A stretch of 64,000 nucleotides of DNA. It comes from Nonomuraea basaltis (lineage in GTDB: Bacteria; Actinomycetota; Actinomycetes; Streptosporangiales; Streptosporangiaceae). The stretch covers positions 1-64,000 of the forward strand of contig NZ_VCJS01000008.1 of NCBI RefSeq assembly GCF_005893125.1. Reading direction: 5' to 3'. The notes beneath the pieces were generated by a model. It did not search any database. It was not told the origin of the DNA and was given only the letters and a program-made list of their open reading frames with translations. The number at the start of each line of letters is the position of its first letter. Within the stretch, counting starts at the first letter, position 1. This document shows positions 46,298 through 54,728 of the stretch, in pieces. A program made the translations under genes and the position numbers.

Positions 46298-46341
46298 CGG
46301 AAATATGGCGAAACATATCGTCATATTTCCGAAACTTTCGG
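46298..46341. promoter_or_regulatory. Two overlapping dyads upstream of GH30 gene
   Basis: CGGAAATATG (46298-46307) pairs perfectly with CATATTTCCG (46322-46331) across 14 bp, and CCGAAACTTTCGG (46329-46341) is a perfect 13-bp dyad right before the GGAGG site. The second shares the GAAA-N-TTTC core with the chitinase dyad, and its position would block ribosome or polymerase access. Likely operators for a glycan-responsive repressor such as the adjacent ROK protein. Confidence 0.65.
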
Positions 46342-46348
46342 AGGCGCC

Positions 46349-47680
46349 ATGTCACGAGTAGTTGTCGCGATCACCCTGCTCGGCCTCCCGGCAGTGACCC
46401 CGACGCATCCCGCGGACCCACCGGCCATCACCGTGAACGAGCGCGTCAGGCACCAAGAGATCGACGGCTTCGGCGTCTCCCAGGCGTTCCGGCGCAACGA
46501 GCTGCTCAAGGCGCTGTCGGAGCAGCAGCAGCGGGAGATCCTCGACCTGTGGTTCGACCGGAACAAGGGAGCCGGGCTGAGCATCCTGCGCCTGGGCATC
46601 GGCTCGTCCCCCGCGGGCAGCCCGTACGACCACATGGTGTCGATCCAGCCGGAGAACCCCGGCGGCCCGGACGCGCCGCCCAAGTACGTCTGGGACGGCG
46701 ACGACAACAGCCAGGTCTGGGTGGCCAAGGAGGCGAAGGCGTACGGGGCCAGGCGCTTCTTCGCCGACGCCTGGAGCGCGCCCGGCTACATGAAGGACAA
46801 CGGCGACGACAAGAACGGCGGCACCCTGCTGCCGGAGTGGCAGCGCGCGTACGCGAACTACCTGGTGGCGTACACGAAGTTCTACGCCAAGGAAGGCATC
46901 AAGATCACCGACCTGGGGTTCACGAACGAGCCCGACTGGACCGCCACGTACGCCTCCATGCGCTTCACCCCCGAGCAGGCCGCCCAGTTCGTCAAGGTGC
47001 TCGGCCCGGTCGCCGGGGACGTGAAACTGGCGTGCTGCGACTCGTTCGGCTGGACCCAGGGCAAGGCGTACACGGCCGCGATCGAGGCCGACCCCGAGGC
47101 CCGCCGCTGGGTGAAGACCCACACGGCCCACACGTACGCCAGCCCCGTGGACGGCGCGCTGCCGACCAGCAGGAAGACGTGGATGTCGGAGTGGAACCCG
47201 AACGGCAACACCTGGAACGAGGCCTGGGACGACGGCAGCGGGTACGACGGCTTCACGATCGCCCAGGCGATCCATGACTCGCTCACGCTCGGCAACGTCA
47301 GCGCCTACGTCTACTGGCTGGGCGCCTCGCGCGGCACGACCAGGGCGTTCATGCAGATCGACGACGCCGCGAAGACGTACAGCGTGTCCAAGCGCCTGTG
47401 GGCGATGGCGGCCTACAGCCGGTTCATCCGGCCGGGCGCGGTCAGGATGGACGCCTCGGCGGCCGATCCGGCGCTGAAGGTTTCGGCGTTCCGCAACTCC
47501 GACGGCTCCCGCGTGATCGTGGCGCTCAACACGGGCACGGCGCCGGTCACGTGGAAGGGCGTGCACGGGAAGGCGACCGCCTACGTGACGGACACCGCCA
47601 ACTCGCTCACCCCCTCAGCGGTGACCGGCCGCACGGTGACGCTCCAGCCGCGGGCGCTCACCACCGTCGTCATCCGCTGA
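46349..47680 (+). CDS. Secreted GH30 family glycosidase
   Basis: A 443-aa GH30-type clan-A hydrolase, perhaps endo-beta-1,6-galactanase or xylanase/glucosylceramidase-like. The acid/base is Glu194 in GFTNEPDW and the nucleophile is Glu281 in MSEWNP; both are intact. The first 22 residues form a weak signal peptide (VVVAITLLGLPAVTPTHP). After the barrel comes the side beta-sandwich typical of GH30 (from about 360; VSAFRNSDGSRVIVALN ... LTTVVIR). ATG 46349 has GGAGG 5 bp upstream. It converges on a ROK regulator through a shared terminator. Confidence 0.92.
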   Translation: MSRVVVAITLLGLPAVTPTHPADPPAITVNERVRHQEIDGFGVSQAFRRNELLKALSEQQQREILDLWFDRNKGAGLSILRLGIGSSPAGSPYDHMVSIQPENPGGPDAPPKYVWDGDDNSQVWVAKEAKAYGARRFFADAWSAPGYMKDNGDDKNGGTLLPEWQRAYANYLVAYTKFYAKEGIKITDLGFTNEPDWTATYASMRFTPEQAAQFVKVLGPVAGDVKLACCDSFGWTQGKAYTAAIEADPEARRWVKTHTAHTYASPVDGALPTSRKTWMSEWNPNGNTWNEAWDDGSGYDGFTIAQAIHDSLTLGNVSAYVYWLGASRGTTRAFMQIDDAAKTYSVSKRLWAMAAYSRFIRPGAVRMDASAADPALKVSAFRNSDGSRVIVALNTGTAPVTWKGVHGKATAYVTDTANSLTPSAVTGRTVTLQPRALTTVVIR

Positions 47681-47685
47681 TGAGC

Positions 47686-47720
47686 GCGAGAGCCCGGGCA
47701 GGGTCCGCCCGGGCTCTCGC
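47686..47720. terminator. Bidirectional terminator between GH30 and ROK genes
   Basis: A perfect 14-bp stem (GCGAGAGCCCGGGC with its complement) and a 7-nt loop. It lies 5 bp after the GH30 stop, and its right arm touches the ROK stop codon, so it can serve both convergent genes. Confidence 0.85.
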
Positions 47721-48856
47721 TAGGAAGTCAAGGACGGCTCACGAGCGGGGGTGCGGCCGTCGAGTACGCGGTGCTCGACGTCGTCGAGCGCCAGCCGCAC
47801 GGCGCCGAGCACCACGGCCTCGTCGCCGAGCGCGGACACGCGCACCTCGGGTGTGCGGATGCACCAGCGGTCCAGTTCGCGCCTGAGCGGCTCGATGAGC
47901 ACGTCGGCCGAGCGCGAGAAGCCGCCGCCGACCACGACCATCTGCGGGTCCAGCGCCAGCACCAGCGCCGACGCGCCGAGCGCCAGGTCCCTGACGTAGC
48001 GGCGCACGGCCGTGTTCGCGGCCTTGTCGCCCGCGCGGGCGGCGGCGAACACGTCGCCGGCCTCGCCCTCGGCGGCTCGCAGATGCTCCGGGGCGCGGAG
48101 CCAGCCGAGCGCGGGCAACGCGCCGATCTCCCCCGAGGCGTTGGCGAAGCCGCGGTGCAGCTTGCCGTCGATCACCAGACCCGCGCCGGTACGCAGCCCG
48201 GCCAGCAGGAACACCATGTCCTTGGCGTAGCGGGCCACGCCGCGCCAGCACTCGGCCAGGGCGGCGAGCTTGCTGTCGTTCTCGACGAGCACGGGCGCGG
48301 GGGCCAGCCTGCGCACGTGCGCGGCCAGGTCGACGCCCGTCCACTCGGGCAGAGCCTCCGACAGCATCACCCGGCCGGCGCCGTCGACCAGGCCGGTCGT
48401 GCCGACGCCCGAGGCCCACACGTCGCCGCCGGTCAGCCCCGCCTCCTCCAGGCACTGCCCGGCCGCCAGGTCCACGGCCGCCAGCCGTTCGGCCCGGCCC
48501 ATCTCGGGGGTGACGGGGACGCGGGCGCTGTTCTCCACGTTCCCGTCCAGGTCGGCTACCACCGCGCGGATCTTGTGGCCGCCGATGTCGATGCCGAGCA
48601 CCCGGCCCGCGTCGGCCCTGAAGCGGTAGCGCCTGGCCGGGCGGCCCACCCCGCCCGAGGTGGCGCCCGCCTCGGCGACCCAGCCCTTCCGCAGCAGCTC
48701 ACGGACCACGTCCTCGGTGGAGGCGCGCGACAGCCCGGTCCGCTTGGCGACCTCGGTGAGCGTGAGCGACGGCTGCCCCTGGAGCACCTTGATCACGGCG
48801 AGCGCGTTGAGCTGCCTCAGGCGCGACAGATCTCCGCCACTCGGTTCCCCGGCCAT
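47720..48856 (-). CDS. ROK family transcriptional regulator
   Basis: A 378-aa ROK repressor: N-terminal winged helix (about 12-65, SLTLTEVAKRTGLSRASTEDVV) and a C-terminal sugar-kinase-like domain with the phosphate motif (LGIDIGGHKIRAVV) and GVGTTGLVDGAG. The zinc-binding ROK signature (GHxxxxxxGxxCxCGxxGCxE) is replaced by GFANASGEIGALP with no cysteines, so it is a zinc-free variant. It probably controls the divergent Gfo/Idh gene and perhaps GH30. Confidence 0.92.
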   Translation of the reverse strand: MAGEPSGGDLSRLRQLNALAVIKVLQGQPSLTLTEVAKRTGLSRASTEDVVRELLRKGWVAEAGATSGGVGRPARRYRFRADAGRVLGIDIGGHKIRAVVADLDGNVENSARVPVTPEMGRAERLAAVDLAAGQCLEEAGLTGGDVWASGVGTTGLVDGAGRVMLSEALPEWTGVDLAAHVRRLAPAPVLVENDSKLAALAECWRGVARYAKDMVFLLAGLRTGAGLVIDGKLHRGFANASGEIGALPALGWLRAPEHLRAAEGEAGDVFAAARAGDKAANTAVRRYVRDLALGASALVLALDPQMVVVGGGFSRSADVLIEPLRRELDRWCIRTPEVRVSALGDEAVVLGAVRLALDDVEHRVLDGRTPAREPSLTS

Positions 48857-48910
48857 CGGCCCCCCTTGCTGTCAGCTTTCCAAGACCGAATAATGATGCT
48901 CTCCATGATA

Positions 48911-48925
48911 TTTCTTCGAGAGAAA
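48911..48925. promoter_or_regulatory. Candidate ROK operator between ROK and Gfo/Idh genes
   Basis: TTTCTTCGAGAGAAA has 5-bp arms (TTTCT/AGAAA) around TCGAG. It lies in the 77-bp divergent gap, 8 bp before the Gfo/Idh start, and fits a repressor site for both genes. Confidence 0.5.
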
Positions 48926-48933
48926 AGGGCTCC

Positions 48934-50208
48934 ATGACCGAGGTGACTCTAGCCGTCGTGGGCGGCGGCCTGCGAGGGCTGACCTATGCGCGCCACGCGC
49001 ACGCCACCGGCGCGGGCCGGGTGGTGGCGGTGGCCGACCCCGACCCGCGGCGCCGCGCCATCTTCGCGGCGGAGTTCGGGATCGCGCCCGAGGCGGCGCA
49101 CCTGGGCTGGAAGGAGCTGGCGGCGGCGGGGCGGGTCGCGGACGCGGTGGTCATCGCGACGCAGGACCGGCTGCACACCGATCCCGCGGTGACGCTGGCC
49201 GATCTCGGTTACCACATTCTCCTGGAGAAGCCGATGGCGACGACGGAGCCGGAGGCGGCCATGATCGCCGAGGCCGCCCGGCGCAACGGCATCATGCTGG
49301 CCGTCTGCCATGTGCTGCGGTACACGCCGTACACGCGGGTGGTGCGGGAGCTGCTCGAAGCCGGGCGCATCGGGCGGCTCGTCAACGCCCAGCACCTGGA
49401 GCCCGTCGGGTGGTGGCACCAGGCGCACTCCTTCGTGCGCGGGCACTGGCGGCGGCAGGACACCTCCGCGCCGATGCTGCTGGCCAAGTCGTGCCACGAC
49501 ATCGACTGGCTGGTGCATCTCTTCGGGCGGCCGCCCGCGCGAGTCTCGTCGTTCGGGTCGTTGTCGCACTTCCGCCCCGAGGAGCGGCCCTCGGAGGCCG
49601 CCGACCGATGCCTCGACTGCACGCTCGAACCGTCGTGCCCGTACTCCGCGCCGCGGCTCTACCTGGGTTGCCTGGATGATCCGCGCCGCGAGTTCTGGCC
49701 GTTGTCGGCGGTCACGCCGGGGCGCACCGAGGAGGACGTGCTGGAGGCGCTGCGCACCGGGCCGTACGGGCGGTGCGTGTACGCGTGCGACAACGACGTC
49801 GTGGACCACCAGGACGTGATGATGGAGTTCGACGACGGGGCGACGTGCACGTTCACGATGAGCGCGTTCACGCCCATGGAGCACCGGCGCACCCGGCTGT
49901 TCGGCACGCACGGCTACATCGACGGCGACGGGCGCACGCTGCGGGTGGTCGACTTCCGTACCGGGGACGAGGAGGTCATCGCCACGGACGTGGCCGGCGG
50001 GGCTTCGGCGGCCGGGGGGCACGGCGGCGGCGACGCGGGGCTCACCGACGCCTTCCTCGCCGCCGTGTCGTCAGGGGACCCGGCCCTGCTGCGGTCGGAC
50101 GCGGCCGAGAGCCTGATGACACACCGCGTCGTCTGGGCCGCCGAACAGGCCCGCCTCACCGGCTCCGTCGTCACCCTCGGCCCCCGGCCCGGCATCCCGG
50201 CCCACTGA
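48934..50208 (+). CDS. Gfo/Idh/MocA family oxidoreductase
   Basis: A 424-aa sugar dehydrogenase. The Rossmann motif VVGGGLRGLTYARHA and LLEKPMATT are clear, and a four-Cys loop (RCLDCTLEPSCPY ... LGC) is typical of a subgroup that may bind zinc. It is divergent from the ROK gene. The 55-bp gap to the convergent kinase shows no strong hairpin. Substrate unknown; the neighbours suggest a sugar derived from GH30 action. Confidence 0.93.
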   Translation: MTEVTLAVVGGGLRGLTYARHAHATGAGRVVAVADPDPRRRAIFAAEFGIAPEAAHLGWKELAAAGRVADAVVIATQDRLHTDPAVTLADLGYHILLEKPMATTEPEAAMIAEAARRNGIMLAVCHVLRYTPYTRVVRELLEAGRIGRLVNAQHLEPVGWWHQAHSFVRGHWRRQDTSAPMLLAKSCHDIDWLVHLFGRPPARVSSFGSLSHFRPEERPSEAADRCLDCTLEPSCPYSAPRLYLGCLDDPRREFWPLSAVTPGRTEEDVLEALRTGPYGRCVYACDNDVVDHQDVMMEFDDGATCTFTMSAFTPMEHRRTRLFGTHGYIDGDGRTLRVVDFRTGDEEVIATDVAGGASAAGGHGGGDAGLTDAFLAAVSSGDPALLRSDAAESLMTHRVVWAAEQARLTGSVVTLGPRPGIPAH

Positions 50209-50262
50209 CCGCATCGGACGAACACCAGCAAGCGCCCGCCTCCAGGCGTTCGACCTCCGCGG

Positions 50263-51699
50263 CTAGCCCTGGGCGGCGACTCTCCGCGCGACGTCCTCGC
50301 GGGTCGCGGACGGCAACAGGGGCAGCAGGCGGTCGCGGCACGAAGGCGGGCAATGCACGAGCAACCCGGCGATCGTAGCGGACGGAAGGCGGCTCAGCGC
50401 CTGACCGGCCGGGTCCTCCGGCATCGCGGCGACGGCGAGGCCGGTCTGCCGGGTGTCGATGGCCGCCATCGCCTCGAGGGCCGCCGCGGAGTGCCGATCG
50501 TGCATGTGGCCGAGCACGCGTCCGCGGTGATGGGGGTCCATCGCCAGCACGACCCCGGCCACGAGGCTCGGGTCACGTACCTGGTCCAGCAGCCAGCCCA
50601 CGCGACGCGGGAGCAGCATTTGCAGGATCTTCGCGCTCTTCGTCGCCTGGCGGCACATCTCCTCCACCGCGGCGGTCGTGAACAGCTGCCACTGCTCGGC
50701 GAGGAGCACCGCCGCCTCGGCGGCGGGCAGTGCGAGGGCCATCGAGCCTCTTTCCGCGGCGCCGGCGCCGGCGAGCGTCCGACGCACTCGTTGCGCCTCC
50801 ACGCCACCACCCGTGCTCGCGCCGCCCCCTCCCGCCCCGTTCGCCGGGGGCCGGGGCGGCGGAGGCGGTTTCGTGACAGGGCCTTGCGACACCCCGGGAA
50901 CGCGCGCGGCGGCCTGCTCCAGCATCCGCGCGAGTTCACCGGCCGTCATCCGGGTGTCCGGGCTCTTGGCCAGCAACCGGTTGATCGTCGGCTTGAGCCT
51001 GACCGCCCGGGTCATCGGGTCCGGGGGGAACGTGAGGATCGCGAACCTGGTGGCCTCCTCGGTGCCCCTGTGGAACGGCGGACGTCCCTCCAGGGCCGTG
51101 TAAAGCGTGGCGCCGAGCGACCACAGATCGGCCGCCTCGCCTGCCGGGGTGCCCCGCAGCCGCTCGGGGGCTATGAAGTCGGGAGTGCCGATCACATGAC
51201 CGAGCATGGTGATGCGCTCGTGACCCTCGATGGCGGCGATCCCGAAGTCCACCAGCACGACCCCGCCGGCAGCGGTGATCAGGATGTTGTCCGGCTTCAC
51301 ATCGCGGTGGAGCACCCCCACCCCGTGCGCGGCGGCGAGCGCGTCGAGCGCCTGGGCGCCGATCCGCACCACGGCGGGCTCGGACAAGGGCCCCCTCTCG
51401 ATGAGCTCGCCGAGCACGGCGCCCTCCACGTAGTCCATCACGATCCATGGACCGTCCGGGGCGTCGAGCACGTCGTGCACCCGGACGATGCCCGGGTGGT
51501 CGATCCGGGCCAGCGCCTGCGCCTCGCGTTCTGCCCGCGCCGTCAGCTCGGGCAGGCGGCCGACGTCCGCGCGCACCTGTTTGAGCGCCACCACGCGGTC
51601 GAGCTTGCGGTCGCGGCCGCGCCAGACCCGCCCCATGCCGCCGCTGCCGAGTTGCGCCTCGATGGCGAACCGGCCGGCGACGTGCTCACCAATCATCAT
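50263..51699 (-). CDS. Ser/Thr protein kinase (soluble), second candidate system
   Basis: A 478-aa kinase. The kinase domain (about 10-270) has GSGGMG, Lys40 in VALKQV, HRDVKPDN (Asp133), DFG at 151-153 and GTPDFIAPERL. A Pro/Gly-rich linker (about 290-325) leads to a helical C-terminal domain (about 330-470) with no membrane helix and no recognised sensor. The ATG-ATG start (51699/51696) overlaps the DUF4407 stop by 14 or 11 bp, so the two genes are coupled. It may phosphorylate partners in the DUF4407 / GTPase cluster. Confidence 0.93.
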   Translation of the reverse strand: MMIGEHVAGRFAIEAQLGSGGMGRVWRGRDRKLDRVVALKQVRADVGRLPELTARAEREAQALARIDHPGIVRVHDVLDAPDGPWIVMDYVEGAVLGELIERGPLSEPAVVRIGAQALDALAAAHGVGVLHRDVKPDNILITAAGGVVLVDFGIAAIEGHERITMLGHVIGTPDFIAPERLRGTPAGEAADLWSLGATLYTALEGRPPFHRGTEEATRFAILTFPPDPMTRAVRLKPTINRLLAKSPDTRMTAGELARMLEQAAARVPGVSQGPVTKPPPPPRPPANGAGGGGASTGGGVEAQRVRRTLAGAGAAERGSMALALPAAEAAVLLAEQWQLFTTAAVEEMCRQATKSAKILQMLLPRRVGWLLDQVRDPSLVAGVVLAMDPHHRGRVLGHMHDRHSAAALEAMAAIDTRQTGLAVAAMPEDPAGQALSRLPSATIAGLLVHCPPSCRDRLLPLLPSATREDVARRVAAQG

Positions 51700-53026
51700 T
51701 CGGTCCGGCGTACTCGGCCCGCGGGCGGTCGCCCGTCCCGGCCGCCCGGGTGGCGCGGTTGTCCCGGAGGTTGCGGAGCGACTCGTCCTCGAAGCTCCTG
51801 CCCTCGTGGCGCTCCTGCGGGGGCGGGGGTGACGTGCCGGTGTCGTAGAAGACTCCGGTACGCGGCTCGTCCGCGGCGTACGGCCGGGTCGTGCCGTCCC
51901 GCCAGGCCCCGCGCGGTGGCCTTCTGTCCGCCTCGTAGATCTGGTCGATGGCGGAGTTGACCTCACGCTTCTCCAACGCTGCCACGATCGTGTCGTAACT
52001 GCCGGGCCGCTGCATCAGCTTGACGATGACCGGCAGGCACTCGATGAGCAGGATGAACAGGAACAGCAAGATCCTGGCCATGTTGAGGGTCGGGTTGTCC
52101 TGCGACACCCTGCTGAGTGCCTCCAGCCGCAGCAGCAGGCCGTCGGATCCCTGGATCTCGGCGGCGAAGCCGGCTCTGAGCCGTGCCTGCCCCTCGGTCA
52201 GTTTGCCCAGCTCCGTCTGTACGCTGCGCAGGTCCTGCTCCGCCTGGGCCAGCCTGCTCGCCTTTCCGGCCTCCTGAGTGTCACTGAGCCGCTTCCTGCG
52301 CTGCTCGACCTGCCGGTCGATGTCATTCACCCGGCCACGGGCCGTCTTGTATGCCTCTTCCGCCGCCTTCGCAAGAGGCCCGGAGCCCTTCTTCGCACAT
52401 TTGGGCGGCCCGACGTACAGCTGGCACTGCCATTCCTGGTAGAACGCGTCCCGCTGCTTCACCGCCCGCTCACGCGATTTGCTCAATTCCTGGATCCGGG
52501 GGTCGGCCGCCGGGTCGAGCGGACTTTCCCCGCGGGAGGCGATCACGGCCCCCAGGGCCGCCGCGGACTTCTCCAGGGCGGCTATGCGCCGGCCGGTCTC
52601 GCCGCCCTGCTGCGCGCGGGTGAACGCGTCGGCCTTCTCCTGCTGGATGTCGACGATCTCGGCATCGATCTCGGGTTTGAAGATCTGCAGCACCAGCGGC
52701 GTGGAGATGACGGCTCCCAGGAGCAACGCGAGCAGCACCCGGGGGAGGGCGAGCCCCAAGCGTCCTCCGCCTCGGGCCGGCAGGGACGTGACGAGCCAGC
52801 GGTCCAGGCTCAGAATCGCCACGCCCCAGACGAGGCCGATCAGGACGGCGAGGACCGGGAACACCTTGAGCGCCGAGGCTAACGCGAACGTCATGGAGAT
52901 GGCGGCGATGCAGGCCGTGGTCAGGATGGCGCCACCCAGACCGTGGAACCTGGCGCGCTCCCCCTTGTACTCGTCCAGCACGTCCGGACGGGCACCTGAC
53001 AAGACGATCAACCATCTACCGACCAC
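51686..53026 (-). CDS. DUF4407 membrane protein
   Basis: A 446-aa membrane protein. Two pairs of membrane helices (about 30-75 and 90-115) are followed by a long charged coiled coil (about 120-300, many Lys/Glu/Gln) and one more helix pair near 318-340, then a Pro-rich tail. DUF4407 proteins have this layout and are common near signalling and conflict genes; function unknown. GTG 53026 has GGAG about 6 bp upstream. It sits between the kinase and a divergent set of vWA-like/GTPase genes. Confidence 0.85.
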   Translation of the reverse strand: MVGRWLIVLSGARPDVLDEYKGERARFHGLGGAILTTACIAAISMTFALASALKVFPVLAVLIGLVWGVAILSLDRWLVTSLPARGGGRLGLALPRVLLALLLGAVISTPLVLQIFKPEIDAEIVDIQQEKADAFTRAQQGGETGRRIAALEKSAAALGAVIASRGESPLDPAADPRIQELSKSRERAVKQRDAFYQEWQCQLYVGPPKCAKKGSGPLAKAAEEAYKTARGRVNDIDRQVEQRRKRLSDTQEAGKASRLAQAEQDLRSVQTELGKLTEGQARLRAGFAAEIQGSDGLLLRLEALSRVSQDNPTLNMARILLFLFILLIECLPVIVKLMQRPGSYDTIVAALEKREVNSAIDQIYEADRRPPRGAWRDGTTRPYAADEPRTGVFYDTGTSPPPPQERHEGRSFEDESLRNLRDNRATRAAGTGDRPRAEYAGPNDDW

Positions 53027-53279
53027 GCGCGGCTCCGGGAGGAAGGGACCAGGACGCTGTACGCCCTACCCCGTGGGTAATCCACTGACTACCATAAACA
53101 ATCGGCAATCCTGATTTATAACAAGAGAATCTGAGCGCCCCGCCAGGCTGCAGCTACCACAAGGGATCACAAACCACCCGGAAACGGACAAAATCTTGAC
53201 AATCCACCCTTACGGCCACTTACTCCGCCTCAAGAGAGTGATTCGCACCGAATAAGGGTTCGACAACGGGTGGGGAGAT
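53027..53279. promoter_or_regulatory. Divergent promoter region of the kinase and GTPase arms
   Basis: A 253-bp AT-rich gap between the two divergent operons. A TTGACA box is at 53196-53201 on the plus strand, but the -10 box (about TTACTC) is weak. No gene or long repeat is seen. Confidence 0.45.
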
Positions 53280-54728
53280 TTGAGCAATTTCGCAGAGGGT
53301 GGTTTGCGAGGGGATCTCGCCGATCTGATCGCCTCGTTCAGGGAACGGCTGGTCATCGTGGAGATCGACGCCGCCGGAACACGGATCTTCGAGGTCCGCG
53401 TCGACGAGGTCGGCACGACGTACCACACGCGCAGGGCCGCCGCCAAATGGTCCACCTTGACCGCCGCCGGCGATGACGTCCACGACGCGGTGCACCGGAT
53501 CGCCCGCGATCTGATCTCCGCCGACGAGGGAGACCCGGTGGTGGTGCTGCGGTCCGCCGACGGGCAGGAGCAGCAGGCGGCCGTGCGCGCGCTGCGGCAG
53601 TCGCACCCGTCGGCCCAGGTCGTCGAGGTGTCCGGGGTCAAGGTCGGAGAGCTGCTCCGTGAGCTGGTCGCCGGCGCGCCCCTGCGCCAGGCGTACGACC
53701 TGATCGTGGCGCGAGAGCGCGCGGACGACGGCAGACTCGAGCTGGTGGGACGGCGGCTGTTCGGCCCCGGCGCGAAGCCGGGGGAGGACGCCCAGGTGGC
53801 CGTCACCTGCACCGCCGCGGGAGGCATGCTGCTCGCGATCTCCGCCTGGGCGGGTCCGCTCCAGCCTTCGGAGCTGGTGTCGGTCGACCATGCGCCGCTC
53901 TCGCCCGGACGACATCTGCTGCGGGCGGTGTTGGAGCGGCCCGGCGTCGTCCGCTTTCCCGGGATCCCGGGCCTCCGGCCGGACACCCGGGCATGGGCGG
54001 ACGTGGTGGCCACGCTGCCGCCGCAGCTGCAGTCCGCGTCCCGGCCCGCGCACCTGGTGTGCGCCATAGAGACGTCGGGGACCGCGAAGGAGTTCGAGGC
54101 GCGCTGCCACTGGGCCGGCTACGTCATCGACCTGCTCGCCGAACGCGGTCTCGATCTCCAGCAGCTCCAGGTGTCCGTCGTGGGATACGGCACCCACGTG
54201 TTCGGCACCCGGCACGCGGACCGTACCCGGCCGAACTTGGCCGTCTGGTCGGCGTCCGCGGCGCAGGCACGGGCCGCCCTGGAGTCTCTGCAGCCCACCA
54301 CGCCGACCTACCCGAACGCCGCCCAGCTCGAGGACGTGCTCGCGGAGGTGAGCACCCGGCTGCTCCCCCAGCCGAGCAACACGCGGACGGCGCTGCTCAC
54401 CATCGGGGCGCGACCACCGCATCCGCCTCGGTCCGGCCTCGACCGCGTGCCCCCCTGCCCCGCCCGATACGACTGGCTGGCGCTGCTGCGCGAGATGGAA
54501 CAGCGCCACGAGCTGAGAAGCGCGGTCATCTGCGACAGTGCGCCCGCCGCCCCCTCGTCTCCCTGGCATCGGCTCGGCTCGGCCGCGTTGTTCCAGGTGG
54601 ACGCGGTGAACGCGGAAGAACTCGCGCTCCGGCTCGGCCTGATGACAGCGCCTGGCGCCGCGCTCTCGCTCCCCTTCGTCTCCCAGAGTTTCGTCTCCCA
54701 GAATGAGGACATCGGTGGTCGACACTGA
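53280..54728 (+). CDS. vWA-like protein with degenerate metal site
   Basis: A 482-aa protein. No signal peptide or membrane helix. Residues about 255-400 have a vWA-like layout: HLVCAIETSGTAKEF where a vWA would read DxSxS, then ELLxxRGLDLQQLQVSVVGYGTHVF, and RTALLTIGARPPHPP, typical of the late vWA strand. The MIDAS Asp is replaced by Glu and the first Ser by Thr, so metal binding is doubtful. The N-terminal 240 residues form an unknown alpha/beta domain. The TTG start (GGGGAG only 2 bp upstream) is uncertain; a second TTG at 53304 is possible. It is the first gene of the GTPase arm. Confidence 0.65.
   Translation: MSNFAEGGLRGDLADLIASFRERLVIVEIDAAGTRIFEVRVDEVGTTYHTRRAAAKWSTLTAAGDDVHDAVHRIARDLISADEGDPVVVLRSADGQEQQAAVRALRQSHPSAQVVEVSGVKVGELLRELVAGAPLRQAYDLIVARERADDGRLELVGRRLFGPGAKPGEDAQVAVTCTAAGGMLLAISAWAGPLQPSELVSVDHAPLSPGRHLLRAVLERPGVVRFPGIPGLRPDTRAWADVVATLPPQLQSASRPAHLVCAIETSGTAKEFEARCHWAGYVIDLLAERGLDLQQLQVSVVGYGTHVFGTRHADRTRPNLAVWSASAAQARAALESLQPTTPTYPNAAQLEDVLAEVSTRLLPQPSNTRTALLTIGARPPHPPRSGLDRVPPCPARYDWLALLREMEQRHELRSAVICDSAPAAPSSPWHRLGSAALFQVDAVNAEELALRLGLMTAPGAALSLPFVSQSFVSQNEDIGGRH

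Noticed and set aside
53027..53279. Small RNA or riboswitch in the divergent gap
   Set aside because: AT-rich, but I see no stable long hairpin or known riboswitch motif.
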